DNA of 64,000 nt from Sphingobium sp. CAP-1. GTDB lineage: Bacteria; Pseudomonadota; Alphaproteobacteria; Sphingomonadales; Sphingomonadaceae. The first letter of the stretch is position 1, and each line of letters begins with the position of its first letter. The DNA is taken from assembly GCF_009720145.1 (NCBI RefSeq), contig NZ_CP046252.1, positions 2,480,001 through 2,544,000 on the forward strand, given 5' to 3'. The position numbers and the translations under genes were made by a program. The notes under the pieces are model-generated. The model did not search any database and had not been told where the DNA came from. It worked only from the letters and a program-made list of their open reading frames with translations. Positions 32,614-41,159 of this stretch are shown here, one piece after another.

Positions 32614-33546
32614 CTAGATTCGTTCTCCTGACAAACGCTGGCACAGCATGTCGAGTTGATCGAGATTGGAATAGCGCATCGACAGCGTGCCGCCGGCCGC
32701 GCCGCCGTCATGGGCGATGTCGACCCGCAGGCCCAATATATCGGCGAGATGCTGTTCCAGCGCGGCGATGTCCGGGTCTTTGACGCCCGATGCGGCAGTT
32801 GCGCGGCGCGACGCGGGGGCGTCCGCGCCGGTCTTGACCTTGCGCACTAATTGTTCGGTATCGCGGACCGACAGCCCCTTATCCTCGACCTGCTGCGCCA
32901 GCCGCTCGCAATCGGGCGCGCCGATCAGCGCGCGGGCATGGCCCATGCTGATCTTGCCGTACATCACCTGCTGCTGCACGACCTGCGGCAATTCCAACAG
33001 GCGCATCAGATTGGCGACATGGCTGCGCGATTTGCCGACGATGCGGCCCAGCGCCTCCTGGCTGTGGTGAAATTCGGCGATCAGCTTGCGATAGGCTTCC
33101 GCCTCTTCGATCGGGTTCAGATCCTCGCGCTGGATATTCTCGATCAGCGCGATCTCCAGCGTCTCCTGCTCGTCAAAGTCGCGGACGATGGCGGGGATAC
33201 GGTGCATTTGGGCGCGTTGCGCCGCGCGCCAGCGGCGTTCGCCGGCGATGATCTGGAATCCGCCGCCATGCGGGCGGACGATGATCGGCTGGATCACGCC
33301 GCGCTTGGCGATGCTGTCCGCCAGTTCCTGCAACGCGCCATCATCGAAATGGCGACGTGGCTGTTCCGGGTGGGGATGGATCAGCGCGACCTCTATGCTC
33401 TGCACCGTCTTGCCGTTGGCGGCCGGCGCGGTGCTGGGGGCAATGGGTTCTTCGCGGGAGACATCGCCTAGCAGGGCGGAAAGGCCACGGCCCAGACCCT
33501 GGGGACGCTTGGCGATCTTGGGCTTGTCAGTTATTTCGTCGCTCAA
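32614..33546 (-). CDS. parB: Chromosome-partitioning protein ParB
   Basis: ParB is a CTP-dependent clamp that loads at parS and spreads to organise the origin region. The 310-residue protein has the N-terminal RPQGLGRGLSALLGD (ParA-stimulating peptide) and the CTP-binding region with GERRWRAAQ and ENIQREDLNPIEEA. It also has an HTH with GKSRSHVANLMRLLELP and the C-terminal dimerisation domain (LRVDIAHDG... RYSNLDQLDMLCQRL). Its ATG overlaps the parA stop by four bases. It is last in the mnmE-mnmG-rsmG-parA-parB operon. MipZ at 5550-6356 is its expected division partner. Confidence 0.97.
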   Translation of the reverse strand: MSDEITDKPKIAKRPQGLGRGLSALLGDVSREEPIAPSTAPAANGKTVQSIEVALIHPHPEQPRRHFDDGALQELADSIAKRGVIQPIIVRPHGGGFQIIAGERRWRAAQRAQMHRIPAIVRDFDEQETLEIALIENIQREDLNPIEEAEAYRKLIAEFHHSQEALGRIVGKSRSHVANLMRLLELPQVVQQQVMYGKISMGHARALIGAPDCERLAQQVEDKGLSVRDTEQLVRKVKTGADAPASRRATAASGVKDPDIAALEQHLADILGLRVDIAHDGGAAGGTLSMRYSNLDQLDMLCQRLSGERI

Positions 33547-34325
33547 GCGGCAACCTCCTGTCGGGGCAGGCGCGCGATCAGCTCGCGCGCGAGACGCATA
33601 TAGGCTTCCGATCCCGAACAGCGGAAGTCATAGATAAGGGCGGGCACGCCGTGGCTGGGTGCTTCGGACAGGCGCACATTGCGGGGAATGACGGTGGTGA
33701 ACACCAGATCGCCGAGGCAGGCGCGCACATCGTCCGCCACCTGATCGGTCAGGCGATTGCGACGGTCATACATGGTCAGCGCCACGCCCATGATCGACAG
33801 GCCGGGATTGAAGCGCCCGCGAATGCGCTCGACCGTCTGGAGCAGTTGCGACAGCCCTTCGAGGGCGAAAAATTCGCACTGGAGCGGGACGAGCAGCGAT
33901 TGCGCCGCGACCATGGCGTTGATTGTCAGCAGACCGAGCGAAGGCGGGCAATCGATCAGGCAGATGTCCCAGCGGCCCGGCTGGGCTTCATCCAGCACGC
34001 GGGCCAGGCGATGGGTCCGCTCCTCATAGTCGATCAGTTCGATTTCCGCGCCGGACAGATCCTGGGTCGCGGGGACCAGATCGAGCTTGGGCACGCGGGT
34101 CGTGATGATGGTGTCGTCCAGCGCGCAGTTGCCGACCAGCAGGTCGTAGCTGGACTGGGCGCGCTCCGCCTGTCCCACGCCAAGGCCGGTCGACGCATTG
34201 CCCTGCGGGTCGAGATCGACCAGCAGCACCCGAAGGCCAGTGGCGGCCAGACCCGTCGCGAGGTTGATCGCGGTCGTGGTCTTGCCCACCCCACCCTTCT
34301 GGTTGGCGATGGCGATACGGATCAT
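33543..34325 (-). CDS. parA: Chromosome-partitioning ATPase ParA
   Basis: ParA is the nucleoid-bound ATPase that moves ParB-parS complexes during segregation. The 260-residue protein has the deviant Walker A NQKGGVGKTTT (8-18), DLDPQGNAST, Walker B-like LIDCPPSLGLLTINA and the C-terminal TTVIPRNVRLSEAPSHG typical of chromosomal ParA/Soj. It lacks the N-terminal HTH of plasmid ParA type Ia. It overlaps rsmG and parB by four bases each, so all three are translationally coupled. Confidence 0.97.
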   Translation of the reverse strand: MIRIAIANQKGGVGKTTTAINLATGLAATGLRVLLVDLDPQGNASTGLGVGQAERAQSSYDLLVGNCALDDTIITTRVPKLDLVPATQDLSGAEIELIDYEERTHRLARVLDEAQPGRWDICLIDCPPSLGLLTINAMVAAQSLLVPLQCEFFALEGLSQLLQTVERIRGRFNPGLSIMGVALTMYDRRNRLTDQVADDVRACLGDLVFTTVIPRNVRLSEAPSHGVPALIYDFRCSGSEAYMRLARELIARLPRQEVAA

Positions 34326-34966
34326 GGGCGACCTTTCTTCTTGCCAGCGGGCGCGATTCCGTGGGCGACGATGATGGCGCTGTCAGCGTCCGTCACACTC
34401 GGTTCCACGTGAAACACACCTTGCCATGCCGGACGCGTCGCCTCCAGTTCATTTTGCGCATTGCGGCCCTTGGGCAGCAGCCAGACGGTCTTTTTATCGG
34501 ACAGGTGCAGCGCGGAGGCGAGCAATTTGGGCAGCGGGGCATAGGCGCGCGCGCTGATGATCGCCGCTTTGGTTGCCGGAACGCTTTCCACCCGACCACC
34601 GAATATGCGCGCATGGCCAAGGCCGAGATCGGCGATGACGGCGTTGAGGAAATCGATCCGCTTGCGCCGGGATTCGACCATCATCAGCGGCCGGTCTACC
34701 AGGCAGGCGATGACGATGCCGGGCAGGCCCGCGCCTGAGCCCAGGTCGATCCAGTCCCGACCATCATCATCGGGGGCATGGTTCAGCAGTTGGGCGGAAT
34801 CGACAATATGCCGCGCCCAGATATGGGGGCGGGTCGATTCCGCGATGAGATTTTGCTCATCCATGGCTGACAGCAGGATCGCGACATAGCGCTCCATCTG
34901 GGTCCATGTTTCACGTGAAACATCGAATTGCGCCTGAAGCCAGGCGCGTGCTTCCTCTTCGGTCAC
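34322..34966 (-). CDS. rsmG: 16S rRNA (guanine-527-N7)-methyltransferase
   Basis: RsmG (GidB) methylates G527 of 16S rRNA; its loss gives low-level streptomycin resistance. The 214-residue protein has the SAM-binding DLGSGAGLPGIVIA (about 92-105) and VESRRKRIDFLNAV. It carries a perfect parS within codons for FDVSRETW (about residues 14-21) and a second weaker site near the C-terminus (VFHVEPS). It overlaps mnmG and parA by four bases each. Confidence 0.96.
   Translation of the reverse strand: MTEEEARAWLQAQFDVSRETWTQMERYVAILLSAMDEQNLIAESTRPHIWARHIVDSAQLLNHAPDDDGRDWIDLGSGAGLPGIVIACLVDRPLMMVESRRKRIDFLNAVIADLGLGHARIFGGRVESVPATKAAIISARAYAPLPKLLASALHLSDKKTVWLLPKGRNAQNELEATRPAWQGVFHVEPSVTDADSAIIVAHGIAPAGKKKGRP
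34402..34417. promoter_or_regulatory. parS: parS-like site (14/16)
   Basis: GGTTCCACGTGAAACA keeps the central CACGTG and differs at two consensus positions. It lies inside the 3' part of rsmG, just upstream of parA. Confidence 0.65.
34907..34922. promoter_or_regulatory. parS: parS, perfect site
   Basis: TGTTTCACGTGAAACA is an exact 16-base match to the universal bacterial parS. It lies in the 5' part of rsmG, the classical position, about 1.4 kb from parB and about 26 kb from the predicted oriC. Confidence 0.95.
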
Positions 34967-36813
34967 GCGGCCTCCCGCCGGACATGGACAAGAATGGCGG
35001 CGAGCGCCGCCGGAGTGATGCCGCGAATGCGGCCGGCGGCGGCGAGCGTGTCGGGCCGGGCGGCGTCGAGCCGCTCGATCATCTCGGTCGAAAGTCCGCC
35101 GATCGCGCGATAGTCGAAATCGGCCGGGATATGAACGCGTTCGTTGCGGCGCAGTTCGGCGATCTCGCTATCCTGCCGCTGGAGATAGGGGGCGTAATGG
35201 GCGTCCTCCAATATCTCGGTGCGCAGGTCTGCGGGGGCGTCGCGCAGGCTGGGGGCGAGGTTGAGCAGCAGCGCCCGGTCGACTTCGGGGAAGCGCGCCC
35301 AGTCGAACAGGCTGCGCCGCGCGCCATCCTGTCGCACCGATGCGCCGGCCTTGGCCATGTCGCTGGCGGTCATCGGCCGGGCAAGCTCCGCCTCGATCGC
35401 TGCGCGCTGCGCCGTCCGCTCCGCCAGTCGTGCGGCGCGGGTCGCGCCGATCACGCCGTGACTCAGGCCGATCGGGCCAAGCCGCGTCTCGGCATTGTCG
35501 GCGCGCAGCCGCAGCCGATATTCGGCGCGGGCGGTGAGCATCCGATAGGGTTCGGTCACGCCCTGCAACACCAGATCGTCGATCATCACGCCGATGTAGC
35601 TGCTGGCGCGGTCGAGGATCATCGGTGTCTCATCCCGCGCGCGGGCGGCGGCGTTGATGCCAGCGATCAGCCCCTGGGCGGCGGCCTCCTCATAGCCGGT
35701 GGTGCCGTTAATCTGTCCGGCGCAGAACAGGCCGGGGACAGCGCGCACCTCCAGCGAGGCGTCGAGCGCGCGGGGATCGACATGATCATATTCGACCGCA
35801 TAGCCCGGCACGGCGATCTCGACCCGCTCCAGTCCCGGCAGCGAGCGCACCATGGCGATCTGAACATCGGTCGGCAGCGAGGTGCTGATCCCGTTGGGAT
35901 AGACGAGCGCATCGTCCAGCCCTTCCGGTTCCAGAAAAATCTGATGGCCGTCGCGATCGCCGAAGCGCAGCACCTTGTCCTCGATCGACGGGCAATAGCG
36001 CGGTCCCCGCCCCTCGATCGCGCCGCTGAACAAGGGCGACCGGCCGAGGCCGTCGCGAATGATCTGGTGGGTGCGATCATTGGTGCGGGTGATGGCGCAG
36101 GCGAGTTGCGGCAGGATACGCGCGGGGGTGAGCGGCGACATGGTCCAGCCCTCCCCGTCCGACGGCTGGGTTTCCAGTGCGGCCCAATCGATCGTGCGCC
36201 CGTCGAGGCGCGGCGGCGTGCCGGTCTTGAGCCGGGCGATCGGCAGGCCCATGTCACGCAACTGGACGCCGAGCGTCGTCGCGGCGCGTTCGCCGACGCG
36301 GCCGCCCGTCTCGCGCTCATCGCCCCGGAACAGTTTGCCGCCCAGGAAGGTGCCGGTCGCCAGCACGATCGCGGCGGCGCTCAGGCTGCGCCCGTCGGCC
36401 AGCGCGATCCCGGCAATGGTGTCGCCATTGAGGATCAGCGCGCTGGCTTCCCCCTCGACAATCGTGAGATTGGGCTGCGCGTCGAGCATCGCATGAATGG
36501 CGGCGCGATAGCGTTTGCGGTCGGCCTGGGTGCGCGGCCCCTGCACCGCCGCGCCCTTGCTGCTGTTGAGCATCCGATAATGGATTGCGGCGGCGTCGGC
36601 GGCGCGGGCGATCAGTCCGTCGAGTGCGTCGACCTCGCGGACCAGATGGCCCTTGCCCAGGCCGCCGATCGCGGGGTTACAGGACATGGCGCCAACGGTC
36701 GCCCTCTCAAAGGTGAGCAGCGCCACCGCCGCACCCTTGCGGGCTGCCGCGGCGGCCGCCTCGCAGCCGGCATGGCCGCCGCCGACCACGATCACATCAT
36801 AGCTTGTTCGCAT
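34963..36813 (-). CDS. mnmG: tRNA 5-carboxymethylaminomethyluridine synthase, MnmG subunit
   Basis: MnmG (GidA) is the FAD-binding partner of MnmE in modifying wobble U34 of several tRNAs. The 616-residue protein has the dinucleotide-binding VVGGGHAGCEAA (about 9-20), MSCNPAIGGLGKGHLVREVDALDG, and the redox cysteines in KTGTPPRLDGR and FCAGQINGTTGYEEAAAQG. The C-terminal helical domain ends at GITPAALAAILVHV. Length is standard. A degenerate parS-like site lies in the 59-base gap between its start and the mnmE stop. Confidence 0.97.
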   Translation of the reverse strand: MRTSYDVIVVGGGHAGCEAAAAAARKGAAVALLTFERATVGAMSCNPAIGGLGKGHLVREVDALDGLIARAADAAAIHYRMLNSSKGAAVQGPRTQADRKRYRAAIHAMLDAQPNLTIVEGEASALILNGDTIAGIALADGRSLSAAAIVLATGTFLGGKLFRGDERETGGRVGERAATTLGVQLRDMGLPIARLKTGTPPRLDGRTIDWAALETQPSDGEGWTMSPLTPARILPQLACAITRTNDRTHQIIRDGLGRSPLFSGAIEGRGPRYCPSIEDKVLRFGDRDGHQIFLEPEGLDDALVYPNGISTSLPTDVQIAMVRSLPGLERVEIAVPGYAVEYDHVDPRALDASLEVRAVPGLFCAGQINGTTGYEEAAAQGLIAGINAAARARDETPMILDRASSYIGVMIDDLVLQGVTEPYRMLTARAEYRLRLRADNAETRLGPIGLSHGVIGATRAARLAERTAQRAAIEAELARPMTASDMAKAGASVRQDGARRSLFDWARFPEVDRALLLNLAPSLRDAPADLRTEILEDAHYAPYLQRQDSEIAELRRNERVHIPADFDYRAIGGLSTEMIERLDAARPDTLAAAGRIRGITPAALAAILVHVRREAA

Positions 36814-36853
36814 GGGCCCGCCCTTACCAGAAAGGGGGCGGGTCGGTCAAAAG

Positions 36854-36869
36854 CGTTCCACGTGGAACA
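36854..36869. promoter_or_regulatory. parS: parS-like palindrome (13/16)
   Basis: CGTTCCACGTGGAACA keeps the CACGTG core and is a near-perfect palindrome of its own, but differs from consensus at three positions. It lies in the mnmE-mnmG intergenic gap. Confidence 0.45.
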
Positions 36870-36872
36870 TCA

Positions 36873-38165
36873 TCATTTGCCGATGCAGAATCCCGAAAAG
36901 AGTCGATCGAGCATATCCTCGGTGCCGGCCTGCCCGGTCAGCGCGTCGATGGCGGCGCGGGCGAGGCGAAGTTCCTCCGCCGCGACGAGCAAATCCGGCG
37001 TCGCGCGCGCAGCGTCGAGATGGTCGAGCAATTGTCCCACTCGCTGTTTCTGGCGTGCGTGCAGGGCATAGTCGCCTTCCCCCGGCAGCAGCGCTGCGGC
37101 CCGGCTTCGCAACATATCGACCAGGGCCGGCATCCCCTCGCCGGTGCGGGCGGACAGGGACAGGCCGGGGCGGTCCTTGTCGGCGCGGTCGCTCTGTGCG
37201 GCGATCAGGATCGCATCCGCGCGCGGCAGGCCCGTCGCATCGCCCAGCCACAAGATGATGTCCGCCGCCGCCAGCGCCGCCCGTGCCCGGTCGATGCCGA
37301 TCGCCTCGATCGCGTCGCCCGTCTCGCCGCGCAACCCGGCGGTGTCGGTGAACAGGAAGGCGGTGCCGCCAATCGCCGCCGGCACTTCGATCCGGTCGCG
37401 GGTGGTGCCGGCAATGTCCGATACGATCGCCGCCTCGCGCCCGACCAGCGCATTGAGCAGGGTCGACTTGCCGGCATTGGGCGGGCCAGCCAGTACCACG
37501 CGCACCCCGTCGCGCAGCCGTTCGGCCGAAGGCGCGGCAAGGATGGCAGCGACATCCTGCGCCAGCGCGGTGATCCCCTTGCCGATCCGTGCTTCGATCG
37601 CCGTGTCGGGCACATCATCCTCGTCGGAGAAATCGAGCGCCGCTTCGGCCATGGCCGACAGGGTCAGCAGTTCGTCGCGCCAGCCGTCGATGCGGCGGGA
37701 AAAATGCCCCTCCGCCATCAGCAAAGCGGCGCGGCGCTGGCTCTGGGTTTCGGCGGCGAGCAGGTCGGACAGCCCCTCCACCGCATTGAGATCCATCCGT
37801 CCATGGGCGAAGGCGCGGCGGGTGAACTCGCCCGCCTCGGCGCGGCGCAGCCCCGGCATCGCGCCCAGCGCATCCTCCACCGCCGCGACCACGGCGCGTC
37901 CGCCATGGCAATGAAGTTCGGCCATATCCTCGCCCGTCACCGTATGCGGGCCGGGCAGCCAGAGCAGCAAGGCGCGGTCGAGCGGGTTGTCGTCGCGTGG
38001 GTCTTTCAGCAAGGCGAGGCTGGCGGTGCGCGGTGGCGGCACCCGGCGCGCCAGTGCTGCCAGCGCCGCGCGCGCCTGCCCGCCGCTGATGCGCACAACC
38101 GCGATGCCCGCCGGCGGCGCACCGCTCGACAGGGCGAAAATCGTGTCACCCTCGCCCTGACGCAT
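36873..38165 (-). CDS. mnmE: tRNA modification GTPase MnmE
   Basis: MnmE (TrmE) is the GTPase subunit of the MnmEG tRNA-modifying enzyme. The 430-residue protein has an N-terminal tetrahydrofolate-binding domain (TIFALSSGAPPAGIAVVRISG), a helical domain, and an inserted G domain with GPPNAGKSTLLNALVGRE (G1), DTAGLR (G3) and a SARTG-like G5. It ends with the essential cysteine motif FCIGK. It starts five bases after the DUF6489 stop and heads the long minus-strand operon to parB. Confidence 0.97.
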   Translation of the reverse strand: MRQGEGDTIFALSSGAPPAGIAVVRISGGQARAALAALARRVPPPRTASLALLKDPRDDNPLDRALLLWLPGPHTVTGEDMAELHCHGGRAVVAAVEDALGAMPGLRRAEAGEFTRRAFAHGRMDLNAVEGLSDLLAAETQSQRRAALLMAEGHFSRRIDGWRDELLTLSAMAEAALDFSDEDDVPDTAIEARIGKGITALAQDVAAILAAPSAERLRDGVRVVLAGPPNAGKSTLLNALVGREAAIVSDIAGTTRDRIEVPAAIGGTAFLFTDTAGLRGETGDAIEAIGIDRARAALAAADIILWLGDATGLPRADAILIAAQSDRADKDRPGLSLSARTGEGMPALVDMLRSRAAALLPGEGDYALHARQKQRVGQLLDHLDAARATPDLLVAAEELRLARAAIDALTGQAGTEDMLDRLFSGFCIGK

Positions 38166-38170
38166 GATGC

Positions 38171-38422
38171 TTATTTCTTGTCGTCCTTATTGCCCATGCC
38201 CGACAGCCCGACATTCATCATCTGCTGAAACAGGCGCATCCCCGCGTCGCCCAGCGGCGAGAAGCTCTTGAACAGCGTCTCCATCTGTTCGACACTGCCG
38301 ACGCCGTCGAAACTGTCGACCATGGTTTTCACATATTTGTCGTGAATGGGCGTGACATCGGGCAGGCCCAGAAAGGCGCGGGCCTCGGCAGGCGTGCAAT
38401 CCACGTCGACGGTTACTTTCAT
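38171..38422 (-). CDS. DUF6489-like small protein
   Basis: This 83-residue protein begins MKVTVDVDCTPAEARAFLGLPDV and ends in a Met/Gly-rich helix (AGMRLFQQMMNVGLSGMGNKDDKK). I associate it with a conserved alphaproteobacterial family next to mnmE (DUF6489) of unknown function. The start at 38422 has AAGG eight bases upstream. It is the first gene of the mnmE operon, so it may be co-regulated with tRNA modification and partitioning genes. Not membrane-bound; no known motif. Confidence 0.75.
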   Translation of the reverse strand: MKVTVDVDCTPAEARAFLGLPDVTPIHDKYVKTMVDSFDGVGSVEQMETLFKSFSPLGDAGMRLFQQMMNVGLSGMGNKDDKK

Positions 38423-38576
38423 GTCCCTGCCCTTCCCTGTTAGCGGCGTTTGTCGCGTCGCGCTGTCATGCCGCAAGTCGCCGCGGAAACGCAAATTTTT
38501 AAACGACAGGGGTGGTTGCGCACCGGGCAGGATCGGCCAATATGCGCTCCAAATTCTAGGCGGAAAGGATATCGGT

Positions 38577-39278
38577 ATGGGCAGTTTCACCCCTATCACC
38601 ACGCTGGAGGGCGACGCGCAGTTCGACGCCTATGTGGCGCAACCCGACGGCGAGGCAAAGGCCGCCATCATCGTCATCCAGGAAATTTTCGGTGTGAATG
38701 AAGGCATTCGCCGCAAATGCGATAGCTGGGCGGCGGCGGGCTATCTGGCCTATGCGCCCGACCTGTTCTGGCGCGAACAGGCGCATGTCGAACTGGACGC
38801 GGACGTGCCGGAAGAATTTCAGGCGGCGCTGGGCCATATGCAGAAGCTGAACCAGGATCAGGCCATTCGCGACATCGAGGCGACGATCAAGGCGGCACGC
38901 GCGGCGACGGGCGGCGCGGGCAAGGTGGGCCTGGTCGGTTATTGCCTGGGCGGGCGGCTGGCCTTCATGGCGGCCTGCCGTACCGATGGCGACGCTTTCG
39001 TGGCTTATTATGGCGTCGGCATTGACGGGCTGCTGGGCGAACAACATGCGATCGGCAAGCCGACCCTGCTGCATATCCCGACCGCCGACGGCTTCGTGCC
39101 GCCGGCCGCGCAGAAGGCGATGCATGACGGCCTGAAGGACAATCGCCATGTCACCCTGCATGACTATGACGGGCTGGACCATGGCTTTGCCGCCGAAATG
39201 GGGCAGCGCCGGCAGGAGGACGCGGCGCAGCTGGCCGATGGCCGCACCGCCGCCTTCTTTGCCGGGCATCTCGCCTGA
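38577..39278 (+). CDS. Dienelactone hydrolase-family protein
   Basis: This 233-residue alpha/beta hydrolase has the nucleophile-elbow GYCLGGRLAF with cysteine as nucleophile (about residue 123), the ester-binding EIFGVNEGIRR near residue 36, and the histidine in LDHGFA near the C-terminus. This matches the DLH family, which hydrolyses carboxymethylenebutenolide in aromatic degradation but includes many members of other function. AAAGGA precedes the ATG at 38577. The stop overlaps the quinone-reductase start by one base (TGATG). No aromatic pathway genes are nearby, so the substrate is open. Confidence 0.9.
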   Translation: MGSFTPITTLEGDAQFDAYVAQPDGEAKAAIIVIQEIFGVNEGIRRKCDSWAAAGYLAYAPDLFWREQAHVELDADVPEEFQAALGHMQKLNQDQAIRDIEATIKAARAATGGAGKVGLVGYCLGGRLAFMAACRTDGDAFVAYYGVGIDGLLGEQHAIGKPTLLHIPTADGFVPPAAQKAMHDGLKDNRHVTLHDYDGLDHGFAAEMGQRRQEDAAQLADGRTAAFFAGHLA

Positions 39279-40246
39279 TGGCCGACGCATGGCGCATGGT
39301 CGCCCGCAGCCATGGCGGGCCGGAGGTGATCGCGCGCGAGGCGTTCGACCCCGGCCCGCCGGCTGAGGGCGAATTGCTGATCGCGCAGGAGGCGGTCGGC
39401 CTCAACTTCATCGACACTTATTATCGCACCGGCCTCTATCCCGCGCCGCTCCCCACCCCGCTGGGGTCGGAAAGCGCAGGCCGGGTCGTGGCGGTCGGCG
39501 CGGGCGTCAGCGGTTTTGCCGTGGGCGACCGGGTGGGCAGCGTCAGCGGCCTTGGCGCCTATGCCTCGCACCGTATCGTCGCGGCGGATCGCGCGGTGCG
39601 GATTCCCGACGGCGTTGCGAGCGAGGACGCGGCGGCGATGATGCTCAAGGGCATGACCGCCTGCTATCTGGCCGAGGACAGTATCGCGCTGCAACCGGGA
39701 CAGGTCGCGCTGGTCCATGCGGCGGCGGGTGGCGTGGGATCGATCCTTGTCCCCTGGCTTCGCGACAAGGGGGTGATCGTCATCGCCCATTGCGGATCGG
39801 CGGAAAAGGCGGCGAGCGTCGATGCCGATCATAGCCTATATGGTGCCTTTGACGATCTGGCCGGGCGCGTGCGCGAGCTGACCGGCGGCGCGGGCGTCGA
39901 TGTCGTCTATGACGGTGTCGGCAAGGATAGCTGGACCGCCTCGCTCGCCAGCCTGAAGCGGCGCGGGCTGATGGTCAGCTATGGCAATGCGTCGGGCGCG
40001 GTGCCGCCGGTCAGCCTGCTCGACCTCAGCCGGGGGGGATCGCTCTATGTCACCCGCCCCACCCTGTTCGACTATATCGCGACGGCGCAGGAACTGGCGC
40101 ACACGGCCGACCGGCTGTTCGACCGGATGCAGCGGGGCGTAGTGAAGGCGGTGATCGGCCAACGTTTCGCGCTGGCGGATGCGGCGGATGCGCATCGCGC
40201 GCTGGAAGGGCGGCGGACGACCGGGGCGACGGTGCTGATTCCCTGA
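39278..40246 (+). CDS. NADPH:quinone oxidoreductase-type MDR protein
   Basis: This 322-residue medium-chain dehydrogenase/reductase lacks the zinc ligands. It has VGLNFIDTYYRTGLYPAPLPTPLGSESAGRVVAVGAGV near residues 40-77, the Rossmann HAAAGGVGSIL (about 147-157) and VVYDGVGKDSW, all typical of QorA-like quinone reductases. It is coupled to the dienelactone hydrolase gene upstream. A strong bidirectional terminator follows. Confidence 0.92.
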   Translation: MADAWRMVARSHGGPEVIAREAFDPGPPAEGELLIAQEAVGLNFIDTYYRTGLYPAPLPTPLGSESAGRVVAVGAGVSGFAVGDRVGSVSGLGAYASHRIVAADRAVRIPDGVASEDAAAMMLKGMTACYLAEDSIALQPGQVALVHAAAGGVGSILVPWLRDKGVIVIAHCGSAEKAASVDADHSLYGAFDDLAGRVRELTGGAGVDVVYDGVGKDSWTASLASLKRRGLMVSYGNASGAVPPVSLLDLSRGGSLYVTRPTLFDYIATAQELAHTADRLFDRMQRGVVKAVIGQRFALADAADAHRALEGRRTTGATVLIP

Positions 40247-40268
40247 CCTTCCCGCCGGCAATATGGCC

Positions 40269-40311
40269 AACGAAAAGGGGGCGGCGCCATCGGCACCGCC
40301 CCCTTTTCGTT
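40269..40311. terminator. Bidirectional intrinsic terminator
   Basis: A 16-bp stem AACGAAAAGGGGGCGG / CCGCCCCCTTTTCGTT (40269-40284 with 40296-40311) has an A-run on one side and a T-run on the other. It separates the convergent quinone-reductase and TerC genes. Confidence 0.93.
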
Positions 40312-40324
40312 GCTTATGTCTGGC

Positions 40325-41047
40325 TCAGGCGAAGAGGGTCAAAATCCCGACCTGATGATCGACGAAGCCGTCATAGATCATCTTGACCGCGACATAGAGG
40401 ATGACCGCCAGGCCGATATAGGCGATCCAGCGGAAGCGCTCGATATAATGGGCGATGACATTGGCGGCGATGCCCATCAGCGCGACCGACAGGACCAGGC
40501 CGATCATCAATATGCCGGGATGGTCGCGCGCCGCGCCGGCGACCGCCAGCACATTGTCGAGGCTCATCGACACGTCGGCGACCGCCACCGCCCAGGCCGC
40601 GCCGGCGAAGCTCTTGGCCGGGCGCAGGCCCGACACATCATCGTCGGTCGGATCATTGGGCGTTTCCGCGCCGCGTGCGGGATGCAGTTCGCGCCACATC
40701 TTCCAGCTAACCCACAGCAGCAGCAGCCCGCCCGCCAGGATCAGGCCGACAATCTGCATCAACTGGCTGACCACCAGCGCGAAGGCGATACGCAGCACCA
40801 GCGCGGCAATGATACCGATCAGGATCACTTTCTTGCGCTGCTCGGCGGGCAGGCCGGCGGCGAGCGCGCCGACGACGATGGCGTTGTCGCCGGCCAGCAG
40901 CACGTCGATCATCAGCACCTGGACAAAGGCCGACAGCGCGGAAGGTGAGGTTATATTGCTGAAATCATGGACAATATGTTGCCAGATATCGGCGGGTGAA
41001 CCGATCCCCTGAACAGCCGAAGCGGCGGTGGCGAGTAGGTCGAACAT
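40325..41047 (-). CDS. TerC-family integral membrane protein
   Basis: TerC-family proteins are seven- to eight-helix membrane proteins linked to tellurite resistance and to metal (notably Mn) handling. The 240-residue sequence has helices from about residue 40, the conserved acidic membrane motifs LMIDVLLAGDNAIVVG (about 46-61) and VAVADVSMSLDNVLAVAGAA, and a cytosolic loop around residues 125-145. It follows rho with a strong hairpin between, so it may have its own promoter or depend on read-through. A metal-sensing leader was considered but is not recognisable. Confidence 0.93.
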   Translation of the reverse strand: MFDLLATAASAVQGIGSPADIWQHIVHDFSNITSPSALSAFVQVLMIDVLLAGDNAIVVGALAAGLPAEQRKKVILIGIIAALVLRIAFALVVSQLMQIVGLILAGGLLLLWVSWKMWRELHPARGAETPNDPTDDDVSGLRPAKSFAGAAWAVAVADVSMSLDNVLAVAGAARDHPGILMIGLVLSVALMGIAANVIAHYIERFRWIAYIGLAVILYVAVKMIYDGFVDHQVGILTLFA

Positions 41048-41073
41048 GGCGGCCCCTGTTAAAAATGGAGAAA

Positions 41074-41109
41074 GCCGGACCCTGGCATCTTGGTGCCAAT
41101 GGACCCGGC
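41074..41109 (-). terminator. Hairpin between rho and the TerC gene
   Basis: On the minus strand a 9-bp outer stem (GCCGGGTCC with GGGTCCGGC, two G-T pairs) and a 5-bp inner stem (TGGCA/TGCCA) form a compact hairpin. It is followed by TTTCTCCATTTTT. It resembles a rho terminator, lying in the TerC leader. Confidence 0.65.
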
Positions 41110-41159
41110 TGTCGCGGTAAAAATCGGTGACGGGGCGATGGATGGCATCGCCCTGCCGC

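Noticed and set aside
30565..32631. A 688-codon plus-strand open frame antisense to pepN
   Set aside because: Long antisense frames are common at this GC content; its composition (Arg/Asp/Gly/Ala-rich) is a shadow of pepN codons and no domain is visible.
34906..37071. A 721-codon plus-strand open frame antisense to mnmG
   Set aside because: Same cause: it mirrors mnmG, which has all expected motifs.
41048..41110. Possible metal-sensing riboswitch before TerC
   Set aside because: Only a single hairpin with a T-rich tail is visible; the conserved helices of the yybP-ykoY type are not recognisable.
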